A stretch of DNA of 21,810 nucleotides from Deltaproteobacteria bacterium. Lineage in GTDB: Bacteria > Desulfobacterota > Binatia > Binatales > Binataceae. Position numbers and translations under genes: made by a program. Shown one piece after another: positions 14,528 to 21,431 of this stretch. Location of the stretch: contig JAJZAG010000021.1 of the NCBI GenBank assembly GCA_021799555.1, positions 1-21,810 on the forward strand. The letters are read 5' to 3'. Position 1 is the stretch's first letter; every line of letters begins with the position of its first letter. A model generated the notes under the pieces. It worked only from the letters and a program-made list of their open reading frames with translations. It was not told where the DNA came from and made no database searches.

Positions 14528-16110
14528 TGGGCGGGGGACTGCTCACGGCGATCGTCTTCGTGCCGCTGCTCGGCGGATTATTCGTGCTGATGCAGCGCGA
14601 GGATCGCGCCGCGTGGAATTCGGCATTTATCTTTTCGCTGATTCCGCTCGGACTAAGCTTTCTCCTGTTCGCGAAGTTCGATCCGCATTCGGCGGATTTT
14701 CAGTTCGTTGAGCAGTATCGATGGATTCCCAATTTCGGCATCTCGTACCATCTCGGCGTTGACGGGATCAGCCTGACTTTAGTGTTGTTGACGACGATCC
14801 TGATTTCACTCTCGCTGCTGTACTCTGGCGGCGGCGATATCGAGGAGCGTCCGCGCGAATTCTGCTTTTTCATGCTGGTGCTCGAGACCGGGTTGCTCGG
14901 CGCGCTGCTTTCTGTCGATTTGTTCCTGTTTTACGTGTTCTGGGAAGTGATGCTGATCCCAATGTATTTCCTAATCGGGATTTGGGGACACGGGCGCAAG
15001 GTTTACGCTGCGATCAAGTTCGTGCTGTTCACGATGGTCGGGTCCCTGCTGATGCTCGCCGCGATCATTTATCTGGTGCTCTCGGCGCGGCACGCGTTCG
15101 GAAGGCTTAGCTTCGACCTGCCGCTGCTGTACCAGGTGCCGCTTTCCGAGACAGAGTCGCGATGGTTGTTCGCGGCGTTCGCGCTCGCGTTCGCGATCAA
15201 GGTACCGATGTGGCCGGTGCATACCTGGCTGCCCGACGCGCACACCGAGGCACCGACGGCAGGCTCGGTCATCCTGGCGGGTGTGATGCTCAAGATGGGC
15301 ACTTACGGGTTCCTGCGCTTTGCGATTCCGCTGTTTCCGGCCGTCGCGGTTGAGGCAGTGCCGCTATTTTTCTCGCTGGCGGTGATCGGAATCATTTATG
15401 GAGCGCTGGTTGCGATGGTCCAACCGGACCTGAAGCGGCTGGTCGCCTACTCCTCGGTCAGCCACCTGGGCTTCGTGATGCTGGGAATTTTCGCGCTTGA
15501 CCCGCAGGGCGTTGAAGGAGCGATCTATCAAATGCTCAATCATGGCATCTCGACAGGAGGGCTGTTCCTGCTCGTCGGAATGCTCTATCTGCGGCGCCAT
15601 ACCCGCGAGATATCCGAGTTCGGCGGCTTGTGGAGGAGCGTGCCGGTTTACGCCGGCATCTTTATGGCGGTGATGCTCTCGTCGGTGGGTCTGCCGGGTC
15701 TCAATGGGTTTGTCGGTGAATTCTTGATTCTTGTGGGTACATTCCTGCGCAATTGGGCCGCTGCGGCGTTCGCTGTCAGTGGAATCGTACTGGGGGCGCT
15801 CTATTTGCTTTGGACCTATGAACGAGTGATGTTCGGCCCGATCACCAAAGCGGTCAACGAGACAATTCGCGATCTGTCCGGGCGCGAGATCGCTGTAATG
15901 GTGCCGATCCTCGCATTGATGCTTTTCATGGGACTATATCCGAAGCCCCTGATCGATCGGATGGAGCCGTCAGTCGAAAAGATGCTCGCGCCGGTGCATC
16001 TTGCCCAAGCCCGCCTCGATCACGAGCGGGCGGAAAGTGCGCTTGCGCGTAGTATCTCGCGAGCGTCGGCGCCAAAATCCTCTTCCGCGCTGGCGGTTGC
16101 CGCGAAATGA
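14527..16110 (+). CDS. nuoM: NADH-quinone oxidoreductase subunit M
   Basis: The middle antiporter-like subunit of complex I, 527 residues with about 14 helices. Conserved proton-path residues are Glu140 in YVFWEVMLIPMYFLIGIWG, Lys225 in FAIKVPMWPVHTWLPDAH, and Lys256 in GVMLKMGTYGFLRF. I chose the ATG at 14527 because it overlaps the nuoL stop and has GAGGA (14518-14522) at good spacing; the frame is open back to 14500 but within nuoL. The last ~40 residues are a soluble Ala/Ser/Arg-rich tail not typical of the family. Its stop overlaps the nuoN ATG by four bases (ATGA). Confidence 0.96.
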   Translation: MGGGLLTAIVFVPLLGGLFVLMQREDRAAWNSAFIFSLIPLGLSFLLFAKFDPHSADFQFVEQYRWIPNFGISYHLGVDGISLTLVLLTTILISLSLLYSGGGDIEERPREFCFFMLVLETGLLGALLSVDLFLFYVFWEVMLIPMYFLIGIWGHGRKVYAAIKFVLFTMVGSLLMLAAIIYLVLSARHAFGRLSFDLPLLYQVPLSETESRWLFAAFALAFAIKVPMWPVHTWLPDAHTEAPTAGSVILAGVMLKMGTYGFLRFAIPLFPAVAVEAVPLFFSLAVIGIIYGALVAMVQPDLKRLVAYSSVSHLGFVMLGIFALDPQGVEGAIYQMLNHGISTGGLFLLVGMLYLRRHTREISEFGGLWRSVPVYAGIFMAVMLSSVGLPGLNGFVGEFLILVGTFLRNWAAAAFAVSGIVLGALYLLWTYERVMFGPITKAVNETIRDLSGREIAVMVPILALMLFMGLYPKPLIDRMEPSVEKMLAPVHLAQARLDHERAESALARSISRASAPKSSSALAVAAK

Positions 16111-17603
16111 CTCCGCTAAATCTTGTCGCTATAAATTTCGCGTGGCTGCCGATCCTGCCGATCACGATCGTCGCGATCGCGGCGATGGCCGTGCTGCTCG
16201 CAGGAGTGCGCGTGGATGACGAAGATAGCGAAGGCCTCGGATGGCTGACGCTTGCGTCGCTCGGCGTTGCGTTTGTCTTTGCGCTCGCGCTGGTTGGAGA
16301 AAACGGAATCGCCTTCGCTGGAGCGATTGCGGTAGACGGCTTTTCCGCATACTTCCAGCTGGTCATCCTGATCGCGGCAGCGTTTGTGGTGCTGATGTCG
16401 CTTGATTACCTGGGCGAGAATCGCCTGCCCGGCGCGGAATTTTACTCGCTGCTGCTGTTCGCGACGGTCGGGATGATGCTGATGGCGACGGCGGGCGACC
16501 TAATCATCATTTTCCTCGGGCTTGAAACGATGTCGATCGCAGTCTACGTGCTCGTCGGCCTGCGCCGGCGCGACCCGCGTTCGAACGAAGCCGCGATGAA
16601 GTATTTTCTGCTCGGCGCATTTTCGACCGGCTTTTTGCTCTATGGAATCGCGCTCGTTTATGGTGCGACGGGAACGATCAAACTGGCTCCGATCCATGCC
16701 GCGCTTGCCAGCAATATGGCCTCGAATCATCTCCTGATGCTTGGGCTTGCGATGCTGGTGATCGGATTCGGTTTCAAGGTCGCCGCCGTGCCGTTTCACA
16801 TGTGGACGCCCGACGTATATGAAGGCGCGCCGACGCCGATAACCGCCTTCATGGCGGTGGGAGTGAAGCTCGCGGCGTTCGCGGGTTTCGTGCGAGTCTT
16901 TTTGGTCAACTTTGGACCGGTCAGCCCGCATTGGGCGACCGCGCTGTGGGTTTTGGCCGCGTTGACGATGACGGGTGGCAATCTGATCGCGGTGGTGCAG
17001 ACAAACATAAAGCGGATGCTTGCGTATTCTGCGATCGCACATGCGGGCTACCTGCTGGTTGGAATGACCGCTGCCGGTCCGCAGGCGGGATCAGCAGTGC
17101 TTTATTATCTGCTCGCCTACGCATTTACCAATCTTGGCGCTTTTGCGGTGGTGGTTGCGCTGGAACGGCGCACCAGCCAAAGCGACGAGATTTCCGATTA
17201 TCGCGGGTTGGCGCGACGCGCTCCGGCGCTCGCGGCCGCGATGACGATATTTCTGCTCTCTCTGACCGGGGTGCCTCCACTCGCAGGCTTCATGGGCAAG
17301 TTCTATATTTTCAGCGCGGCCATCAGCGCGGGAGACGTCGGGCTGGTCATTATCGCAGTGCTGAACAGCGTGCTCTCAGCTTATTATTATCTATATGTGA
17401 TCGTCGCGATGTACATGGAAGAGGGCGGTCTCGAGGTTGCGCGAATGACTGCCAAGCCGGCGCTGGTGGCGGCGATCGGCCTTGCGGCGATCGCGACAAT
17501 TTTGGTGGGAGCATATCCCGCTCCATACATCAACGCCGCCGCCAACGCCTATCAATCGGCACTTGGCGCCGGTATGATTCGCTCGGCGGCGGTAATCCCT
17601 TAA
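16107..17603 (+). CDS. nuoN: NADH-quinone oxidoreductase subunit N
   Basis: The antiporter-like subunit next to NuoK, 498 residues with about 14 helices. Recognisable features are IIIFLGLETMSIAVYVLVGL (133-152) with Glu140, EAAMKYFLLGAFSTGF (161-176) with Lys165, FGFKVAAVPFHMWTPDVYEG (221-240) with Lys224, and VGVKLAAF with Lys254. All expected charged residues are present. It is the last gene of the operon, coupled to nuoM by an ATGA overlap, and is followed by a short AT-rich hairpin at its stop codon. Downstream the next gene (RidA family) is convergent. Confidence 0.96.
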   Translation: MTPLNLVAINFAWLPILPITIVAIAAMAVLLAGVRVDDEDSEGLGWLTLASLGVAFVFALALVGENGIAFAGAIAVDGFSAYFQLVILIAAAFVVLMSLDYLGENRLPGAEFYSLLLFATVGMMLMATAGDLIIIFLGLETMSIAVYVLVGLRRRDPRSNEAAMKYFLLGAFSTGFLLYGIALVYGATGTIKLAPIHAALASNMASNHLLMLGLAMLVIGFGFKVAAVPFHMWTPDVYEGAPTPITAFMAVGVKLAAFAGFVRVFLVNFGPVSPHWATALWVLAALTMTGGNLIAVVQTNIKRMLAYSAIAHAGYLLVGMTAAGPQAGSAVLYYLLAYAFTNLGAFAVVVALERRTSQSDEISDYRGLARRAPALAAAMTIFLLSLTGVPPLAGFMGKFYIFSAAISAGDVGLVIIAVLNSVLSAYYYLYVIVAMYMEEGGLEVARMTAKPALVAAIGLAAIATILVGAYPAPYINAAANAYQSALGAGMIRSAAVIP

Positions 17604-17616
17604 CTCAGCGAGTTAA
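17600..17616 (+). terminator. Palindromic hairpin at the end of the nuo operon
   Basis: TTAACTC (17600-17606) and GAGTTAA (17610-17616) are perfect complements with a 3-base loop, and the nuoN stop codon lies in the left arm. No T run follows and the stem is AT-rich, so termination here would be weak; it could instead be a protein-binding palindrome. Confidence 0.3.
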
Positions 17617-17810
17617 AGTCCTCACGGCTGCTTGCTCCTGACTTTGGCCGGTGCCGCACGGGATTGCGCCGTCGGCAGCCCCGTCTGCGGCGGCATCGAC
17701 GGCTACGCTGCAACCAAGGCAGACATTGGGATTTGGGGCGGCAGGCCGCATGATTACGTTCCAACTCGGACTTGCGAAAAGTTTTGCGTGCGACTCGTTG
17801 CGCGAATCAG

Positions 17811-18335
17811 CTATTTGCGGCGTTTGGTTTTTTTTGCGCCGGGAGGTCTGATCGGCTTCTTCGCATTTGACGCGGATTTCTTCGCGGCGGCTTCGGGCCG
17901 CGGCATCGATGCTTTAGCGGCGGCCAAGGGCGGGGTTTGCACCGCTGCGGTCGCGTAAGCATCAGCTTCAATCTCGATGAGCATCCGCGGATCAACCAGG
18001 CGCCGCACCTCGACCATCGTGGCGGCGGGCGGCGAGTCGGCGAAGAATTCGCGATGCGCCCGCGCCGCTTCGGCAAACCTTGCGATATCGGTTACGAACA
18101 TCCGCGTGCGCACGACGGAGTCGAGCGTCAGCCCGATCCGTTCGAGAGCCTTCTGTATATTGGCAAGCGCCTGCCGCGCCTGGACATACATTTGGCCGGC
18201 ACCGACGATCGTGCCGTGCATGTCAGTTGCGGTGGTGCCGGAAACCGCGACGAAATCGCCGTAGCGGACCGCACGGGAATATCCGGCGATTGGTTCCCAC
18301 GGGGTGCCGCTCGAAATTCGCGTCAGATTGCCCAT
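17811..18335 (-). CDS. RidA family protein with lysine-rich C-terminal tail
   Basis: Residues 1-129 form a RidA/YjgF/UK114 domain; RidA enzymes hydrolyse reactive enamine/imine intermediates released by PLP enzymes. The signature VDPRMLIEIEADA (115-127) carries the substrate-carboxylate Arg117 and the expected Glu122, so deaminase-type activity is plausible. Residues 130-174 are an added tail rich in Ala, Pro and Lys (9 Lys and 4 Arg in the last 35) that is absent from ordinary RidA proteins of about 125-155 residues; it looks disordered and could bind nucleic acid or be a low-complexity accretion. The ATG at 18335 has a strong GGGAGG 9-10 bases upstream. A small gene of unknown function precedes it by 51 bases on the same strand. 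Confidence 0.93.
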   Translation of the reverse strand: MGNLTRISSGTPWEPIAGYSRAVRYGDFVAVSGTTATDMHGTIVGAGQMYVQARQALANIQKALERIGLTLDSVVRTRMFVTDIARFAEAARAHREFFADSPPAATMVEVRRLVDPRMLIEIEADAYATAAVQTPPLAAAKASMPRPEAAAKKSASNAKKPIRPPGAKKTKRRK

Positions 18336-18386
18336 CGCTCGTAACCTCCCTCGGTGGGCCTTACGGTTGCGGCTGGCTCCACGCGA

Positions 18387-18623
18387 TCAGTTATCGCGCG
18401 ATGGAAAGATCTCTTCAAGTTCGCGCGCCACCGAACGCATCGGCGGCCCAACCTGGCGCGACTCGGGCATCAGCCATCGAACGATTTGCGATATTCTGAC
18501 GAATAATACCGGACGTTCGCGGCGCTCGCGATTCATATCGAGTTCAGGTTCGATTACTCTACCGCGGACTGCGGCGCCGGCCGCCAAAGGAAGCCGCCTC
18601 TCCACCACCATCCCGTCCTTCAC
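18387..18623 (-). CDS. Small hypothetical protein with its own strong promoter
   Basis: A protein of 78 residues if started at the GTG at 18623. It includes LPLAAGAAVRGRVIEPELDM, a charged RERRERPVLFVRISQIVRWL stretch and an acidic end ARELEEIFPS. I recognise no family, signal peptide or membrane helix. The codon pattern is plausible for this genome. Support for a real gene is a near-consensus promoter 38-65 bases upstream and a GGGGAGGA site about 7 bases before the GTG; an ATG at 18611 behind AAGGA is an alternative. The same frame is open to 18812, but that longer form would run through the promoter. It probably shares a transcript with the RidA gene 51 bases downstream. Confidence 0.5.
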   Translation of the reverse strand: MKDGMVVERRLPLAAGAAVRGRVIEPELDMNRERRERPVLFVRISQIVRWLMPESRQVGPPMRSVARELEEIFPSRDN

Positions 18624-18660
18624 AATTCCGTCCTCCCCTGCCTCAACCACACCCGCATTG

Positions 18661-18688
18661 ATAATACAGAAACAAAATTGACTGTCAA
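18661..18688 (-). promoter_or_regulatory. Strong sigma70-type promoter, minus strand
   Basis: On the minus strand a perfect -35 TTGACA (18688-18683) and -10 TATTAT (18666-18661; 5 of 6) are separated by 16 bases of AT-rich DNA that stands out from the GC-rich surroundings. Transcription would start near 18654 and lead into the small gene at 18623 and then the RidA gene. Confidence 0.6.
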
Positions 18689-18775
18689 AATATTCGGCGT
18701 CGAATCGCGGCGCGGCGACGTGTCGCTGAGCGAAACTCGTGCGTGCTTGAAGTTGCACGGCGCGTATCATATCCT

Positions 18776-18805
18776 TTGCGACGCTTTCCGATATTGCGCT
18801 ATGGT
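18776..18805 (+). promoter_or_regulatory. Possible promoter for the small lipoprotein gene
   Basis: -35 TTGCGA (18776-18781; 4 of 6) and -10 TATGGT (18800-18805; 4 of 6) are 18 bases apart, placing the start about 20 bases before the lipoprotein's ATG and just ahead of its strong ribosome-binding site. Confidence 0.35.
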
Positions 18806-18832
18806 TGAGCAAGGAATTTTAAGGAGGAAGCG

Positions 18833-19036
18833 ATGCGCAAAGTCCTGCTTCTAGCACTGGTCACTATGTTCATGGGGGCTGCGGCCTGCAACAAATCTGA
18901 AGAACCGGCTCCGGCTGCTCCGGAAGCTGCGGCCTCTTCGGCCGCATCCGCGGCTGCGTCCGAAGCTGCCAGTTCGATGGCCAGCCCGGCAGAGGCAGCT
19001 AGTCCGGCTGCGGCGGCCAGTCCCGCAAACCCGTAA
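18833..19036 (+). CDS. Small Ala/Ser/Pro/Glu-rich lipoprotein
   Basis: A 67-residue protein with a short signal peptide (MRKVLLLALVTMFMGAAAC) whose Cys19 is the likely lipidation site. The lipobox reads AAAC, so the -3 residue is Ala rather than the favoured Leu, Val or Ile. The mature part has a short charged start (NKSEEP) and then only Ala, Ser, Pro, Glu and a few others in a low-complexity run, resembling small entericidin-like or linker-type lipoproteins but without clear family membership. It would sit in a membrane facing the periplasm. The ribosome-binding site AAGGAGG (18821-18827, 5 bases before the ATG) is the best in the window, suggesting high expression. A very stable hairpin 25 bases after the stop may end the transcript. 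Confidence 0.82.
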   Translation: MRKVLLLALVTMFMGAAACNKSEEPAPAAPEAAASSAASAAASEAASSMASPAEAASPAAAASPANP

Positions 19037-19060
19037 CTGTCGCGACTGCTTATGGTCGGT

Positions 19061-19095
19061 CGCCACGCGTCGGCCCATGCGGCCGGCGCGTGGCG
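19061..19095 (+). terminator. Very stable long hairpin after the lipoprotein gene
   Basis: CGCCACGCG (19061-19069) pairs perfectly with CGCGTGGCG (19087-19095); inside, T19070 can wobble with G19086 and CGGCC (19071-19075) pairs with GGCCG (19081-19085), giving a 15-bp stem with the 5-base loop CATGC. No T run follows. It probably stabilises or ends the lipoprotein mRNA; a Rho-assisted terminator is possible. Confidence 0.5.
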
Positions 19096-19256
19096 TACAT
19101 TCCTTGGCAGCATCCCTCAGGCGGTGAGCTTTCGGCACCGGCCTGAATTTATTTTCCAAGTCGGGAACGGTCGGCATATAGCAACCCTGCTGCGCGGATT
19201 TGCTGTGCCAGACGCGCCTTTGGTGCTTGTGCGCGGCAAGGTTAATCTGACCTGAC

Positions 19257-20708
19257 ATGCCTGCCGCCGAGTTCGACGCCACTCCCATACGATCTTCGGG
19301 TCTGAGAGCCGGGCTGTCGCTTTTTGATTCCGCGACGATCGTTGCCGGTTCGATGATCGGCTCAGGAATCTTCATCGTTTCCGCCGATATCGTACGCAAG
19401 GTAGGGTCGCCGGCCGCTCTGCTTGCGGCGTGGGCCGTGGCGGGGCTGATGACAATCGCGGGTGCACTAGCCTTTGCGGAGCTGGCAGCGATGATGCCGC
19501 AGGCGGGAGGACAGTATGTATACCTGCGTGAAGCTTACGGCCAACTGTGGGCGTTCCTGTTCGGATGGACGCTGCTGCTCGTAATCCAGGCGGGAACGAT
19601 CGCGGCGGTGGCGGTGGCATTTGCGCGCTTTGCCGGAGTTATGTGGCCGATCTTTGGCTCGGAACTTTGGTTCGGGGCCAGCGGTATCGGTTTTTCGGGA
19701 GAGAGAATCGGCGCGATCGGCGTCATCGCGCTTCTGACCGCTGCAAATCTGCGTGGACTCAATCTCGGCCGAATCGTGCAAAACTTGTTCACGACCGCGA
19801 AGATTTTGTCATTGCTCATGATCGTCGTGGTTGGATGCGTGCTGTTTCCGAATTCGCTTGCGGTCCACGCAAATTTTGGCAGCGCGAAGGCTTTCTTTGC
19901 AGCCGGCACGACGCACGCTGGATTTATGGCTGCGTTCGGAGCTGCGATGGTTGGGAGCCTTTTCTCCGCCGACGCATGGTCGTCGGTGACATTTACCGCC
20001 GCCGAAGTTCGCAATCCGCGCCGCGACTTGCCGCTCGCGCTGGTCTTTGGCAGCGGTGTCGTGATCGTGCTCTATGTGCTGACCAACATCGCCTATCTTT
20101 GCGAGCTACCGGCGGTGGGCAGCGCACATGGTTTAACCGTGATCGCGCGAGGAATCTCTCACGCCCAAAGCGATCGGGTAGCCTCAGCCGCGATGGAGGT
20201 GGTTTGGGGCCGCGCGGGCGCTACCTTGACCGCTATTCTGGTTATGATCTCGGGCTTTGGATGCGCCAATGGACTGATTCTTACCGGAGCACGGGTGATC
20301 TATGCGATGGCGCATGATGGCGTATTCATCGCCGCCGCGCGGCGGCTGAACCGCAATCAGGTTCCGGCTTTTGCATTAATCGTCCAAGGGATATGGTCGT
20401 CGGTACTGACCGTGTCCGGAACATACTCGGACCTGCTCGATTATGTGATCTTCGCGCAGCTTATGTTCTATGTGCTAACGGTCACGGCAGTGTTCGTGCT
20501 GCGCCGTACGCGTGCCGACGCTGTGCGGCCCTATCGCACGTGGGGATATCCAATCGTACCGTCGGTGTACATCGTGGCCGCTGCCGCGCTGATGCTCGAT
20601 CTGCTGGTGGTCAAACCCCGGTTAACCTGGTCCGGGCTCGCAATCGTGGCGGCAGGGGCACTCGTTTACGCGCTGATGAAGTCCGGTTCGGCAATTGAAC
20701 CGACCTGA
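19257..20708 (+). CDS. APC-family amino-acid permease
   Basis: A 483-residue inner-membrane transporter with about 12 helices, of the amino acid-polyamine-organocation superfamily (LAT-like branch). Helix 1 carries the unwound substrate-binding motif GSMIGSGIF (31-39), and FAELAAMMPQAGGQYVYLREAYG (about 73-95) is the conserved helix 2-3 segment. SADAWSSVTFTAAEVRNPRRDLP is the helix 6-7 region, also conserved. It probably exchanges or symports neutral amino acids; the substrate cannot be read from sequence. The ATG at 19257 has no strong ribosome-binding site; a weak TATAGC at 19177-19182 may be its -10. It stands alone on this strand and converges on the next gene. Confidence 0.93.
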   Translation: MPAAEFDATPIRSSGLRAGLSLFDSATIVAGSMIGSGIFIVSADIVRKVGSPAALLAAWAVAGLMTIAGALAFAELAAMMPQAGGQYVYLREAYGQLWAFLFGWTLLLVIQAGTIAAVAVAFARFAGVMWPIFGSELWFGASGIGFSGERIGAIGVIALLTAANLRGLNLGRIVQNLFTTAKILSLLMIVVVGCVLFPNSLAVHANFGSAKAFFAAGTTHAGFMAAFGAAMVGSLFSADAWSSVTFTAAEVRNPRRDLPLALVFGSGVVIVLYVLTNIAYLCELPAVGSAHGLTVIARGISHAQSDRVASAAMEVVWGRAGATLTAILVMISGFGCANGLILTGARVIYAMAHDGVFIAAARRLNRNQVPAFALIVQGIWSSVLTVSGTYSDLLDYVIFAQLMFYVLTVTAVFVLRRTRADAVRPYRTWGYPIVPSVYIVAAAALMLDLLVVKPRLTWSGLAIVAAGALVYALMKSGSAIEPT

Positions 20709-20722
20709 ATGGCAAGTGGCAT

Positions 20723-20743
20723 CGCAACTGTCAGGGAGTTGCG
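20723..20743. terminator. Hairpin between convergent genes
   Basis: CGCAACT (20723-20729) and AGTTGCG (20737-20743) form a 7-bp stem with a 7-base loop, located between the permease stop and the end of the convergent minus-strand gene. It lacks a T run on either side, so it is at most a weak bidirectional terminator. Confidence 0.3.
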
Positions 20744-21252
20744 GAAGAAGCCGCACCGGTAACGCCGGGTGCCGGACCTGAACTTTCGTCGGTCGAGACC
20801 GCTTTAACTGGCTCACCAGCCGCGGCGCAATCCTTAGCGGTGAGCTGCTTGGCGCTGAACTCATGAGCGATCCGGTCAAGGATAACCGCAGTGCGCTCGG
20901 GCGACTGATTCCCCGCCAGCTTGAAGAGCTCGGCGGCGCTCTTGGCGGCCGCATCCGCGTCGGCATCCGTCTTTGGGATGCCATAGATCTGAAACACGCG
21001 GCAAAGCGATTGGAGACCATCCTTTCGATCGGCCTCGCTGAGCTCGACTTCGTTCTTCGCTACCCGCGCGGACGACTGAGGCCGTCCTCCGGTAACCATT
21101 CCGACAATTTCGCGCAGCGCGGCGAGGACAATTAGCACAGCCACAAAGATCACGGCCGCGCGGCCGGCCTTTTGGCCGGGCGTGAGATCGCTCCACGGGA
21201 TGAGCTCGATTCCTTTGCGTTGTGGTTGTGGCGAGGCCGTATCCGTTACCAG
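20731..21252 (-). CDS. Membrane-anchored hypothetical protein, probable CTG start
   Basis: I recognise no family. Read from a CTG at 21252 it has 173 residues: a short polar segment (PQPQRKG), a juxtamembrane stretch IPWSDLTPGQKAGRAA (18-33), one hydrophobic helix (about 34-52, VIFVAVLIVLAALREIVGM), then a soluble helical domain with Cys pairs that could form a disulphide (LCRVF and KDCAA regions), and a Thr/Ser/Ala/Pro-rich tail. The first ATG/GTG/TTG in frame is the GTG at 21153, which would begin inside the helix and lose the well-formed segment before it. A stop codon sits just before the CTG, and AGGG lies about 9 bases upstream. Non-ATG starts of this kind are rare, so the start is uncertain; the body of the gene is well supported. 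Confidence 0.72.
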   Translation of the reverse strand: MVTDTASPQPQRKGIELIPWSDLTPGQKAGRAAVIFVAVLIVLAALREIVGMVTGGRPQSSARVAKNEVELSEADRKDGLQSLCRVFQIYGIPKTDADADAAAKSAAELFKLAGNQSPERTAVILDRIAHEFSAKQLTAKDCAAAGEPVKAVSTDESSGPAPGVTGAASSATP

Positions 21253-21431
21253 TTACGCGAGCCCTGCTCGGCGCTGCGATGATAGCGGGTGAACAAGGCT
21301 GTGCGCGCTTCGATTGCTTTAGTATCGAGTCTTTCCGTATCCGGATTAACCGGAATCTTCCCCAAGAAAGCTACATTGCGGCGCATCAAAGTCAATACGA
21401 CTTTGGGACTGCGAATGGCGTCCGTGCGCCG

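Noticed and set aside
2292..16145. A 15-base exact repeat, ATAAATTTCGCGTGG, at 2292-2306 and 16131-16145
   Set aside because: In about 22 kb, roughly 0.2 exact 15-base matches are expected by chance. One copy is in a leader and the other inside nuoN coding sequence, so no shared role is likely.
18540..18580. A tRNA T-loop-like GGTTCGATT at about 18548
   Set aside because: No matching T stem, acceptor stem, anticodon arm or CCA-like end could be built on either strand, and it lies within a likely coding frame.
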